Positions 45,720 through 54,725 of a stretch of 64,000 bases of DNA are shown in pieces (within the stretch, counting starts at the first letter, position 1; the number at the start of each line of letters is the position of its first letter). A program made the translations under genes and the position numbers. The stretch is from contig NZ_CP059163.1 of assembly GCF_013466785.1 (NCBI RefSeq), forward strand, positions 1,798,001-1,862,000. The letters run 5' to 3'. The stretch comes from Nocardioides marinisabuli. GTDB taxonomy: Bacteria; Actinomycetota; Actinomycetes; Propionibacteriales; Nocardioidaceae. The notes beneath the pieces are model-generated. The model did not search any database. It saw only the letters and a list, made by a program, of their open reading frames with translations, and was not told where the DNA came from.

Positions 45720-47765
45720 ATGACCAACCCCACCCCGAGCACCGCCGCCGCGCTGATCGCGCGCTCCAACCGTCTCGGCGCCGACCCCAAGAACACCAAC
45801 TACGCGGGCGGCAACACCTCGGCCAAGGGTTCCGAGACCGACCCGGTCACCGGCGAGCCCGTCGAGCTGCTGTGGGTCAAGGGGTCCGGCGGAGACCTGG
45901 GCACCCTGACCGAGAAGGGCCTGGCCGTGCTGCGGCTGGACCGGATACGCGCCCTCGTCGACGTCTACCCCGGCGTCGAGCGCGAGGACGAGATGGTCGC
46001 CGCCTTCGACTACTGCCTGCACGGCAAGGGCGGTGCCGCGCCGTCGATCGACACCGCGATGCACGGCCTCGTCGACGCCCCGCACGTCGACCACCTGCAC
46101 CCCGACTCCGGCATCGCGATCGCGACCGCGGCCGACGGGCAGGAGCTGACCACCACGATCTTTGGCGACCGCGTCGTCTGGGTGCCGTGGCGCCGCCCCG
46201 GTTTCCAGCTCGGCCTCGACATCGCCGAGATCAAGGAGAAGAACCCGCAGGCGGTCGGCTGCATCCTGGGCGGGCACGGCATCACCGCTTGGGGCCAGAC
46301 CTCCGAGGAGGCCGAGGCGAACAGCCTGTGGATCATCGACACCGCCGCGGCGTACATCGACGAGCACTCACGGCCCGAGCCCTTCGGCCCCGCCCTCGAC
46401 GGGTACGCCGCCCTGCCGGCGGACGAGCGGCGCGCCAAGGCCGCCGCGCTCGCCCCCACCATCCGCGGCATCGCCTCGATCGACCGCCCCATGGTCGGTC
46501 ACTTCACCGACTCCGACGTGGTGCTGGACTTCCTGGCCGCCTCCGAGCACCCCCGCCTGGCTGCCCTGGGCACCTCCTGCCCCGACCACTTCCTGCGGAC
46601 CAAGGTCAAGCCGCTCGTGCTCGACCTGCCCGCCGGCGCCGGCGTGGAGGAGAGCATCGCCCGGCTCAAGGAGCTGGCGAGCGCCTACCGCGAGGACTAC
46701 CAGGGGTACTACGACCGCCACGCCACCGCCGACTCGCCCGCCATCCGCGGCGCCGACCCACTGATCGTGCTGGTGCCGGGCGTGGGCATGTTCAGCTTCG
46801 GCAAGGACAAGCAGACCGCGCGCGTGGCCGGGGAGTTCTACACCAACGCCATCAACGTGATGCGCGGCGCCGAGGGACTCTCGACGTACGCCCCCATCGA
46901 CGAGGCCGAGAAGTTCCGCATCGAGTACTGGGCCCTCGAGGAGGCCAAGCTGCAGCGGATGCCGAAGCCGAAGCCGCTCGCCACCCGGATCGCCCTGGTC
47001 ACCGGTGCTGCCGGCGGCATCGGCCGGGCCACTGCCCAGAAGTTGGCGGCCGAGGGCGCCTGCGTGGTCGTCGCCGACCTCGACCTCGCCAGGGCCGAGG
47101 CCGCCGCCGCCGAGATCGGTGGTCCCGACGTGGCGATCGGGGTGGCCGCCGACGTCAGCAAGGCCGACGCCGTGCAGGCCATGGTCGACGCCGCGGTGCT
47201 CGCCTTCGGCGGCCTCGACCTGGTCGTCAACAACGCCGGGCTGTCGTTGTCGAAGTCGCTGCTCGAGACCACCGAGGCCGACTGGGACCTGCAGCACGAC
47301 GTGATGGCCAAGGGCTCGTTCCTCGTCTCGAAGGCCGCGGCCAAGGTGCTCATCGAGCAGGAGATGGGCGGCGACATCGTCTACATCTCGTCGAAGAACT
47401 CCGTCTTCGCCGGCCCCAACAACATCGCCTACTCCGCCACCAAGGCCGACCAGGCCCACCAGGTGCGGCTGCTGGCCGCCGAGCTCGGCGCCCACGGGGT
47501 CAAGGTCAACGGCGTCAACCCCGACGGTGTCGTGCAGGGCTCGGGGATCTTCGCCTCGGGCTGGGGCGCCAACCGTGCCGCGGTCTACGGCGTCGAGGAG
47601 AAGGACCTGGGCAAGTTCTACGCCCAGCGCACCATCCTCAAGCGCGAGGTGCTGCCCGAGAACATCGCGAACGCGGTCTTCGTGCTGTGCGGGCCCGACA
47701 TGACGCACACCACCGGCCTGCACGTCCCGGTCGACGCAGGCGTCGCCGCGGCCTTCCTCCGATGA
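45720..47765 (+). CDS. rhaEW: Bifunctional rhamnulose-1-phosphate aldolase / L-lactaldehyde dehydrogenase
   Basis: A 681-residue fusion. The N-terminal class-II aldolase domain (to about residue 400; SNRLGADPKNTNYAGGNTSAKG, HVDHLHPDSGIAIA) splits rhamnulose-1-phosphate into DHAP and L-lactaldehyde. The C-terminal short-chain dehydrogenase domain has TGAAGGIG near 428 and AYSATKADQ with the catalytic Tyr near 570; in the RhaEW family it oxidises lactaldehyde to L-lactate with NAD. I start at ATG 45720 after GTGAAAGG; a GTG four codons earlier is possible. It overlaps rhaB by 4 nt. Confidence 0.93.
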   Translation: MTNPTPSTAAALIARSNRLGADPKNTNYAGGNTSAKGSETDPVTGEPVELLWVKGSGGDLGTLTEKGLAVLRLDRIRALVDVYPGVEREDEMVAAFDYCLHGKGGAAPSIDTAMHGLVDAPHVDHLHPDSGIAIATAADGQELTTTIFGDRVVWVPWRRPGFQLGLDIAEIKEKNPQAVGCILGGHGITAWGQTSEEAEANSLWIIDTAAAYIDEHSRPEPFGPALDGYAALPADERRAKAAALAPTIRGIASIDRPMVGHFTDSDVVLDFLAASEHPRLAALGTSCPDHFLRTKVKPLVLDLPAGAGVEESIARLKELASAYREDYQGYYDRHATADSPAIRGADPLIVLVPGVGMFSFGKDKQTARVAGEFYTNAINVMRGAEGLSTYAPIDEAEKFRIEYWALEEAKLQRMPKPKPLATRIALVTGAAGGIGRATAQKLAAEGACVVVADLDLARAEAAAAEIGGPDVAIGVAADVSKADAVQAMVDAAVLAFGGLDLVVNNAGLSLSKSLLETTEADWDLQHDVMAKGSFLVSKAAAKVLIEQEMGGDIVYISSKNSVFAGPNNIAYSATKADQAHQVRLLAAELGAHGVKVNGVNPDGVVQGSGIFASGWGANRAAVYGVEEKDLGKFYAQRTILKREVLPENIANAVFVLCGPDMTHTTGLHVPVDAGVAAAFLR

Positions 47766-49240
47766 CGGGCGGGGACGCCGGGGTGCGGGTCGCGGCCGTC
47801 GACCTGGGCGCCACGAGCGGCCGGGTCATGGCCGGCACCGTCACCCCGGCGACCCTGCGCCTGGAGGAGGTGCACCGCTTCCCGAACGGTGGCGTGCGTG
47901 CCGGTGGCGCGCTGTTCTGGGACGTGCTGGGCATCCACCGCGAGATGCTGGTCGGGATCGCCGAGGTGGCCCGCACCGGACGCCTCGACGGCATCGGCAT
48001 CGACTCCTGGGCCGTCGACTACGGGCTCCTGGACCGCGACGGCCAGCTGTTGGGCAACCCCTACAGCCACCGCGACACCCGCACCGACGGGGTCATGGCC
48101 CGGGTGCTGGAGCAGGTCGGCGCCGACGAGATGTACGCCGTCACGGGGCTTCAGCAGCTGCCGTTCAACACCATCTACCAGCTGGTGGCGGCCCGGGGGA
48201 CTGCAGCGCTGGAGTCGGCCGACTCGCTGCTGCTGCTGCCCGACCTGCTGGGCTACTGGCTCACCGGCGAGGTCGGCGCCGAGCGCACGAACGCCTCGAC
48301 CACCCAGCTCTACGACGTCACCACCCAGGACTGGTCGGTCGAGCTGGCCAAGCGGGTCGGCCTGCCGTGGGCGGTGCTGCCGCCGCTGCGCGACCCCGGG
48401 TCCGTCGTCGGCCCCCTGCTCCCCGACCTGGCCGAGCAGGTGGGCGCCGACCCCGGCACACCCGTGGTGGCCGTGGGCTCGCACGACACCGCCTCGGCGG
48501 TCGTCGGGGTGCCGGCCGAGGGTGACGACGTCGCCTACATCTCCTCGGGCACCTGGTCGCTGGTCGGCCTCGAGCTCGACCGTCCGGTCCTCACCGAGGC
48601 GGCGAGGCTGGCCGACTTCACCAACGAGGGCGGCGTCGACGGCACCATCCGCTTCCTGAAGAACGTGATGGGGCTGTGGGTGCTCTCGGAGTCGGTGCGC
48701 CAGTGGCAGCACAAGCGCGTCGCCGGTGCCGACCTGGCCACGCTGCTCGACGCGGCCGCGGGCCTGACCCCGCTGCGCACGGTCGTCGACATCAACGCCC
48801 CGCGCCTGCTGCCACCCGGCGACATGCCCGCCCGCATCCGGGCGCTCGCCCACGAGGCCGGCGAGCCGGTGCCACAGACACCGGCCGAGGTGACCCGCAC
48901 GATCCTCGACTCGCTGGCGCTGGCCTACCGGCGCCACCTGCGCAGCGCCGCCGAGCTCTCGGGCCGCTCCTTCGACATCGTGCACGTGGTGGGCGGCGGG
49001 TCGCAGAACCACCTGCTGTGCCAGCTCACCGCCGACGCCCTGGGCGTGCCGGTGCTCGCCGGACCCGCCGAGGCCGCGGCCCTGGGCAACGTGCTCGTGC
49101 AGGCGCGGGCGCTCGGCGCCGACCTGCCCGACCTGGCGGCGATGCGCGCGCTGGTGCGGCGTACGCACGAGCTGCGACGCTTCGAGCCCCGCCCGGGTCT
49201 CGACTGGGACGCCGCCGAGGCGCGCGTGGTGCGGCCCTGA
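47762..49240 (+). CDS. rhaB: Rhamnulokinase
   Basis: FGGY-family kinase that phosphorylates L-rhamnulose at C1; 492 residues. VAAVDLGATSGRVMAG (residues 9-24) is the phosphate-binding start, and YISSGTWSLVGLEL, TNEGGVDGTIRFLKNVMGLW and VHVVGGGSQNHLLCQ are typical rhamnulokinase blocks. ATG 47762 overlaps the aldolase stop, and its stop overlaps a candidate lutA start. Confidence 0.95.
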   Translation: MTGGDAGVRVAAVDLGATSGRVMAGTVTPATLRLEEVHRFPNGGVRAGGALFWDVLGIHREMLVGIAEVARTGRLDGIGIDSWAVDYGLLDRDGQLLGNPYSHRDTRTDGVMARVLEQVGADEMYAVTGLQQLPFNTIYQLVAARGTAALESADSLLLLPDLLGYWLTGEVGAERTNASTTQLYDVTTQDWSVELAKRVGLPWAVLPPLRDPGSVVGPLLPDLAEQVGADPGTPVVAVGSHDTASAVVGVPAEGDDVAYISSGTWSLVGLELDRPVLTEAARLADFTNEGGVDGTIRFLKNVMGLWVLSESVRQWQHKRVAGADLATLLDAAAGLTPLRTVVDINAPRLLPPGDMPARIRALAHEAGEPVPQTPAEVTRTILDSLALAYRRHLRSAAELSGRSFDIVHVVGGGSQNHLLCQLTADALGVPVLAGPAEAAALGNVLVQARALGADLPDLAAMRALVRRTHELRRFEPRPGLDWDAAEARVVRP

Positions 49241-49275
49241 TGACAAAGCGCGTCCCCACCCCGGAAGGTGGTCCC

Positions 49276-50031
49276 ATGCGAGTCGCCCTGTCGGTCACCT
49301 GCGTCAACGACGCGATGTTCCCCGAGACCGGCAAGGCGGTCGTGCGGCTCCTGCGACGCCTCGGCTGCGAGGTCGACTTCCCGCGCGCCCAGACCTGCTG
49401 CGCCCAGCCGATGGTCAACACCGGCTACCTCGACGAGGCGGTCCCGGTGGTGCGGACCTACGTCGACGCCTTCGCCGGGTACGACGCGGTCGTCACCCCG
49501 AGCGGGTCGTGCGCCGGGTCGGCGCGTCACCAGCACGCGCTGGTGGGCCGTCGTGGCGCCGAGAACGGCAGCGACCCGGGGCTGGGGGCGGCGGTGGCGG
49601 GTGCGCCGCCGACGTACGAGCTCTCGGAGTTCCTGGTCGACGTGCTGGGCGTGGTCGACGTGGGGGCCTACTTCCCGCACACGGTGACCTACCACCCGAC
49701 GTGCCACTCGCTGCGGATGCTGGGGGTCGGTGACCGGCCGCGGCGGCTGCTGGAGGCGGTGCGGGGGCTGCGGCTGGTCGAGCTGCCCGGCGCGGAGGAG
49801 TGCTGCGGGTTCGGCGGCACCTTCGCGGTGAAGAACGCCGACACGTCGGTGGCGATGGGCGCCGACAAGGCGCGGCACGTGCGCTCGACCGGCGCCGAGG
49901 TACTTGTCGCGGGCGACAACTCCTGCCTGATGCACGTGGGCGGGGTGCTGTCGCGGCAGCGCTCGGGGGTGCGGGTGGTGCACCTGGCCGAGGTGCTGGC
50001 GGCCACCGAGGGCGCGGAGGGACAGTCGTGA
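49276..50031 (+). CDS. lutA: L-lactate utilisation protein LutA (heterodisulfide-type Fe-S protein)
   Basis: Subunit of the LutABC (LldEFG) complex that oxidises L-lactate to pyruvate. It has 251 residues with the two cysteine-rich CCG motifs of this family (CVNDAMFPETG and QTCCAQP early; HPTCHSLRML and EECCGFGGTFAVKN later). I prefer ATG 49276, which has GGAAGGTGG close upstream and matches the family N-terminus; ATG 49240 overlapping the rhaB stop would add 12 residues. It overlaps the next gene by 4 nt. Confidence 0.9.
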   Translation: MRVALSVTCVNDAMFPETGKAVVRLLRRLGCEVDFPRAQTCCAQPMVNTGYLDEAVPVVRTYVDAFAGYDAVVTPSGSCAGSARHQHALVGRRGAENGSDPGLGAAVAGAPPTYELSEFLVDVLGVVDVGAYFPHTVTYHPTCHSLRMLGVGDRPRRLLEAVRGLRLVELPGAEECCGFGGTFAVKNADTSVAMGADKARHVRSTGAEVLVAGDNSCLMHVGGVLSRQRSGVRVVHLAEVLAATEGAEGQS

Positions 50032-52337
50032 GTGGGACGTTCGTGGGGATGCCGGCCTTCCCGGAGGCGGCGCGCGCGGCGCTGGGCGACACCCAGCTGC
50101 GCCACAACCTGGCGCACGCGACCGGGGTGATCCGCGGCAAGCGGGCGGCCGTGGTCGGCGAGCTGGAGCAGGCCGGGATCTGGGAGGACCTCCGACTGGC
50201 CGGGGCCGCGGTCAAGCAGCGAGCCCTCGACGACCTGGCCACCCACCTCGAGGAGCTGGAGCGCACCCTCACCGCGGCGGGTGCGACCGTGCACTGGGCG
50301 CGCGACGCCGCCGAGGCCAACGCGGTCGTGGCCGAGGTCGCCCGGGCCCACGGGGCCGACGAGGTCGTCAAGGTCAAGTCGATGGCGACCCAGGAGATCG
50401 GCCTCAACGAAGCGCTCGAGGCCGAGGGGATCGCGGCGTGGGAGACCGACCTCGCCGAGCTGATCGTGCAGCTGGGCGAGGACCTGCCCTCGCACATCCT
50501 GGTGCCGGCCATCCACCGCAACCGTGCCGAGATCCGCGAGATCTTCCTGCGCCGCATGGCCGACGTCGGCCGCCCCGCCCCCGCCGGCCTGACCGACGAG
50601 CCCGCCGTGCTCGCCGGGGCCGCCCGCGAGCACCTGCGCGAGAAGTTCCTGCGCGCCAAGGTCGGCGTCTCGGGGGCGAACTTCGCGGTGGCCGAGACCG
50701 GCACCCTGGTGGTGGTGGAGTCGGAGGGCAACGGGCGGATGTGCCTGACCCTGCCCGAGGTGCTCGTCAGCGTGGTCGGCATCGAGAAGGTGGTGCCGAC
50801 CTGGGCCGAGCTCGACCCGCTGCTGCGGCTGCTGCCGCGCTCCTCGACCGGGGAGCGGATGAACCCCTACACCTCCACCTGGTCGGGCACCACGCCCGGC
50901 GACGGGCCGCAGGAGGTGCACGTGGTGCTCCTCGACAACGGACGCACCCGCGCGCTGGCCGACGAGACCGGGCGCCAGGCGCTGCGCTGCATCCGCTGCT
51001 CGGCCTGCCTGAACGTCTGCCCGGTCTACGAGCGCACCGGCGGGCACGCCTACGGCTCGGTCTACCCCGGCCCGATCGGGGCGATCCTCAACCCGCTGCT
51101 GGCCGATCCCGACGAACCGGATGCGGCCGCCCGGGCGCAGACCGATTCGCTGCCCTACGCCTCGTCGTTGTGCGGGGCCTGCTTCGAGGCCTGCCCGGTG
51201 CGCATCGACATCCCCGAGGTGCTGGTGCACCTGCGCTCCAAGGTCGTCGACTCCCACCGCGCCGACCGGGTGCCGAAGGCCGAGGCGGTGGCGATGAGGG
51301 CCGCGGCCTGGGTCCTCGCCGACGCCTCGCGCCTGGGTCTGGTCGAGAAGGCCTCCGGTCTGTCGGGCCGGGTGCTGTCGCGGCTCTCGCGCACCACGCT
51401 GCCCGGCGGTCGCGCCGCGGCGGGCCGCCTGCCCGGTCCGGGCGCTGCGGCCTGGACCGGCGCCCGCGACCTGCCCGCCCCGCCGGCGGAGTCCTTCCGG
51501 GCCTGGTGGGCCCGCACCGGCGGTGGGAGCGGTGAGCCGGCAACCGACCTGCCGAGCCGGACGGTTGCCGACGCACCGCCCCCGACGACGCCGTACGACG
51601 CCCCGCACCCGGTCGCTGCGCCGGCGGTGAGCCCACAACCGAACGCGGCCCCCGGGCGGGTGCCACCTCACCGCTCCGACGACAACCTCGACGCCCCCGC
51701 CGACCCGACCGGTGCCAGAGCCGAGGTCCTGGGGCGGGTCCGCACGGCGCTCGAGGGGGTCGCCCCGACGCCGGAGCCGGTCGTGGCCCCGGTCGGCACT
51801 CCGGGCTCGCCCGCCGAGGTCGTCGACCTGTTCGCCGAGCGGGTCGCCGACTACCGCGCCGTGGTCGAGCGGGTCGGGGCCGACGACCTCGCCGACCACC
51901 TGGCGTCGCTCTTCGCGCCGACCGACCGGGTCGTCGTGCCGCCCGGGACCGACCCGGCGCTGCTCGCGGCGCTGGGCGAGCGGGCCGTGGCCGACGACGA
52001 CCTGTCGGCCGCCGACCTCGACGCCCTCGACGCCGTGGTCACCACCGCCAGCGCCGGGGTCGCCGAGACCGGCACGATCGTGCTCGACCACGGGCCCGGG
52101 CAGGGCCGCCGGGCGCTGAGCCTGGTGCCCGACCGGCACGTGTGCCTGGTGCGCGCCGACCAGGTCGTGCCCGACGTCCCCGACGCGGTGGCCCGGCTGG
52201 CCGCAGCGGTGGAGGACGGCCGCGCGCTGACCTGGATCAGCGGCCCCTCGGCCACCAGCGACATCGAGCTCGACCGGGTCGAGGGCGTCCACGGCCCCCG
52301 CCGGCTGCACGTCGTCGTCGTCGAGGACCGCGCGTGA
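50028..52337 (+). CDS. lutBC: Fused L-lactate utilisation protein LutB-LutC
   Basis: A 769-residue protein. Residues of about 1-500 are LutB: an N-terminal LUD domain, then two ferredoxin-type cluster motifs, CIRCSACLNVCP near 321 and CGACFEACP near 382, and the C-terminal ARDLPAPPAESFRAWWARTGG end. A proline-rich linker of some 55 residues follows. Residues of about 575-769 are LutC (AEVLGRVRTALEGV, then TTASAGVAETGTIVLDHGPGQ). In the classical operon these are separate proteins. No stop codon occurs in between. GTG 50028 overlaps lutA; its stop overlaps the oxidase gene. Confidence 0.9.
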   Translation: MSGTFVGMPAFPEAARAALGDTQLRHNLAHATGVIRGKRAAVVGELEQAGIWEDLRLAGAAVKQRALDDLATHLEELERTLTAAGATVHWARDAAEANAVVAEVARAHGADEVVKVKSMATQEIGLNEALEAEGIAAWETDLAELIVQLGEDLPSHILVPAIHRNRAEIREIFLRRMADVGRPAPAGLTDEPAVLAGAAREHLREKFLRAKVGVSGANFAVAETGTLVVVESEGNGRMCLTLPEVLVSVVGIEKVVPTWAELDPLLRLLPRSSTGERMNPYTSTWSGTTPGDGPQEVHVVLLDNGRTRALADETGRQALRCIRCSACLNVCPVYERTGGHAYGSVYPGPIGAILNPLLADPDEPDAAARAQTDSLPYASSLCGACFEACPVRIDIPEVLVHLRSKVVDSHRADRVPKAEAVAMRAAAWVLADASRLGLVEKASGLSGRVLSRLSRTTLPGGRAAAGRLPGPGAAAWTGARDLPAPPAESFRAWWARTGGGSGEPATDLPSRTVADAPPPTTPYDAPHPVAAPAVSPQPNAAPGRVPPHRSDDNLDAPADPTGARAEVLGRVRTALEGVAPTPEPVVAPVGTPGSPAEVVDLFAERVADYRAVVERVGADDLADHLASLFAPTDRVVVPPGTDPALLAALGERAVADDDLSAADLDALDAVVTTASAGVAETGTIVLDHGPGQGRRALSLVPDRHVCLVRADQVVPDVPDAVARLAAAVEDGRALTWISGPSATSDIELDRVEGVHGPRRLHVVVVEDRA

Positions 52338-53605
52338 GCGCGGCGCCGGTCCGCAACTGGGCCGGCAACCACGGCTACCGGTTCGGGGCCTTCGCCGAGC
52401 CGACGAGCCTGGCCGAGCTCCAGGAGGTGGTGTCGCAGGCCGAGCGGGTGCGGGTGCTCGGCACCGGCCACTCCTTCAACGCCCTGCCCGACACGACCGG
52501 CACGCTGGTCTCGCTGCGCCGGATGCCCGACGCGGTGCGCGTCGACCCGCAGCGGGCGGTGGCCGCCGTGGGCGGGGGAGTGCCGTACGCCCGGGTGGTC
52601 ACCGAGCTGCACCGGCGCGGCTGGGCGCTGCCCACCACCGGGTCGCTGCCCCACATCTCCGTGGCCGGCGCCGTCGCCACCGGCACCCACGGCTCGGGCG
52701 TGGGCCACCAGGTGCTGGCGGGCCCGGTCTCGGCGATCACCACGGTGCTGGGCGACGGCTCGCTGCACACCGCCCGCCGCGGCGAGCCCGGCTTCGAGGG
52801 CCACGTGGTCGCCCTGGGCGCCACCGGGGTCGTCGTGGACCTCGAGCTCGACCTGGTCCCGACGTACGACGTCGTCCAGCAGCTGCACCCCGGGCTGACC
52901 TGGCGCGACCTGCTCGCCGACCCGGCGGCGGTGCTCGCGCTCGGCAGCAGCGTCAGCGTGTTCACGCTCTGGAGCGGCGCCGACGACGAGCCCGTGGGCG
53001 AGGTGCTGGTCAAGCAGCGCACCGACGCGGACCCGGCCACCACCCCCGGGCGCGAGCGGCTCCTCACCCGCCTGGGCGACCCGCGGCCCCCCGAGGCCCC
53101 CTCGAGCGTCCTGGGCGACGGCGACAACCTGACGCCGCGCGGCAGCGCCGGGCCGTGGCACACGCGGATGCCCCACTTCCGCCACGACCGCGAGCCCAGC
53201 TGGGGCGACGAGCAGCAGAGCGAGTGGTTCGTGCCGCTCGAGCGGGCCGCCGAGGCGGTGGCCGCGGTGCGCTCGGTCGCCGACGTCCTCGCCCCGGCCC
53301 TGATCGCCGGCGAGCTGCGCAGCATCGGCGCCGACGACATCTGGCTCTCGATGGTCCACGGCCGCGACTCGCTGGCGCTGCACTTCACCTGGCGCAACGA
53401 CGACGCCCTGGTCGGCGAGGCCGTCCGCGCGGTCGAGGCCGCGCTGGCGGCGTACGACGCCCGCCCGCACTGGGGCAAGGTCGCCGGTCCGGTCGACGTC
53501 GACCGGCTCTACCCGCAGGCGGCCGACTTCCGCCGCCTGCGGCGCTCGCTCGACCCCGCCGGCGTGTTCCTCAACGACCACCTGGAGCGCCTCGGCCTGG
53601 CCTGA
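52334..53605 (+). CDS. Alditol oxidase (covalent-FAD oxidoreductase)
   Basis: A 423-residue flavoprotein close in pattern to Streptomyces alditol oxidase AldO, which oxidises polyols at C1 to aldoses with release of hydrogen peroxide. RVRVLGTGHSFNALPD gives the flavin-linked histidine at H46, the same number as in AldO; SLPHISVAGAVATGTHGSG is the FAD-binding block. GTG 52334 overlaps the lutBC stop, so it is the last gene of the rhamnose cluster. It also precedes a polyol operon. The true substrate could be a polyol or a sugar lactone. Confidence 0.88.
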   Translation: MSAAPVRNWAGNHGYRFGAFAEPTSLAELQEVVSQAERVRVLGTGHSFNALPDTTGTLVSLRRMPDAVRVDPQRAVAAVGGGVPYARVVTELHRRGWALPTTGSLPHISVAGAVATGTHGSGVGHQVLAGPVSAITTVLGDGSLHTARRGEPGFEGHVVALGATGVVVDLELDLVPTYDVVQQLHPGLTWRDLLADPAAVLALGSSVSVFTLWSGADDEPVGEVLVKQRTDADPATTPGRERLLTRLGDPRPPEAPSSVLGDGDNLTPRGSAGPWHTRMPHFRHDREPSWGDEQQSEWFVPLERAAEAVAAVRSVADVLAPALIAGELRSIGADDIWLSMVHGRDSLALHFTWRNDDALVGEAVRAVEAALAAYDARPHWGKVAGPVDVDRLYPQAADFRRLRRSLDPAGVFLNDHLERLGLA

Positions 53606-53859
53606 CCCCGGGCCCGACCGGGCAGCCGGTGGGCGCCGTTCCACCCCATCCGGGTGCCCGACCGGGCCGGAACGGTGGGAAGCAGGTCCCGCCAGGCGGG
53701 CGAAACGGCCGCAATCGGGCACCACTCGGGCATCCGGTTACCGCCATCCGGACTCGCCACGCGCATGTGACGAGGGGCACCATGGAGGTGCACCGCCCGA
53801 CGTGACACCAGTCACAGCCCGACTCGGCCCGATCGGGCACACCCGGAGAGGAGATCGAC
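53606..53859. promoter_or_regulatory. Gap with GCCCGAYCGGGC palindromes before the DeoR gene
   Basis: GCCCGACCGGGC occurs at 53612-53623 and 53656-53667, and the perfect palindrome GCCCGATCGGGC at 53827-53838, 22 nt before the DeoR start. Degenerate inverted TCGGGCA copies lie near 53715-53735. A further inverted repeat GTGAC-ACCA-GTCAC sits at 53802-53815. The first part may end the rhamnose cluster; the last two elements are candidate DeoR operators. Confidence 0.55.
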
Positions 53860-54621
53860 ATGGAAGCCGTCCGGCGCCAGCGCGAGATCCTCGACCGGGC
53901 CCGCTCCGACGGCCGGGTCGACGTCGTCGCCCTGGCCAACGACCTGGGCGTCGCCCCCGAGACCGTGCGTCGCGACCTGCGCCACCTGGCCGACCGCGGG
54001 GTCGTCCAGCGGGTGCACGGCGGGGCCTACCCCGTCGAGAGCGCCGGCTTCGAGAGCGACCTCGCCGCCCGGACCCTCAGCGGGGTCAGCCAGAAGCGCC
54101 GGGTGGCCGCGGCCGCCGCCGAGCACCTCGAGGGCGCCGAGACCGTCTACGTCGACGAGGGCTTCACCCCGCAGCTGGTGGCCGAGGCGCTGCGGCCCGA
54201 GGGGCCGCTGACCGTGGTCACCTCCTCTCTGCTCACCGCCACGGCGCTGGCCGGCCAAGCCGGCGTGACCGTGCTGGTGCTCGGCGGCCGGGTGCGCGGG
54301 CGCACCATGGCCACCGTCGACCACTGGGCCACCAGGATGCTCGACGACCTCGTCATCGACCTGGCCTTCCTGGGCTCCAACGGCGTGTCCCGCGAGCACG
54401 GGCTGACCACCCCCGACCCGGCCGTGGCCGCGGTCAAGAACCTGGTCGTCCAGCGCTCGCGACGACGCGTCTTCGTCGGGGTCGCCAAGAAGTTCGGGGT
54501 CTCGAGCTTCTGCCGCTTCGCCGACATCGCCGACTTCGAGGCGCTGGTGACCGACACGGGTCTCAGCGCCACCGAGGCGCACCGCTACGCAGCACTCGGA
54601 CCCCAGGTGGTGCGCGCCTAG
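53860..54621 (+). CDS. DeoR/GlpR-family regulator
   Basis: A 253-residue sugar-metabolism regulator. The winged-helix N-terminus (ILDRARSDGRVDVVALANDLGVAPETVRRDLRHL, in two parts) and the RVHGGAYP turn are typical. The C-terminal sugar-phosphate-binding domain shows VYVDEGFTPQLVAEAL, VTSSLL and LAFLGSNGVSREHGLTTPD. ATG 53860 follows GGAGAGGAG. It precedes the polyol transporter genes on the same strand and probably controls them and itself. Confidence 0.92.
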   Translation: MEAVRRQREILDRARSDGRVDVVALANDLGVAPETVRRDLRHLADRGVVQRVHGGAYPVESAGFESDLAARTLSGVSQKRRVAAAAAEHLEGAETVYVDEGFTPQLVAEALRPEGPLTVVTSSLLTATALAGQAGVTVLVLGGRVRGRTMATVDHWATRMLDDLVIDLAFLGSNGVSREHGLTTPDPAVAAVKNLVVQRSRRRVFVGVAKKFGVSSFCRFADIADFEALVTDTGLSATEAHRYAALGPQVVRA

Positions 54622-54642
54622 CCGGCGCGTCCCTCTCCCGCT

Positions 54643-54660
54643 GACCGTCGTCCGACGGTC
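54643..54660 (+). promoter_or_regulatory. Perfect inverted repeat between deoR and the binding-protein gene
   Basis: GACCGTCG-TC-CGACGGTC, 8-bp arms with a 2-nt centre, 21 nt after the deoR stop and 65 nt before the next start. With so short a loop an operator is more likely than a terminator. Confidence 0.55.
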
Positions 54661-54725
54661 GGCCTGCCGGCCACGCCCGTGACCGGTGCCAGACCGCACA
54701 CGCACGACCTCATGGAGGACCGAAG

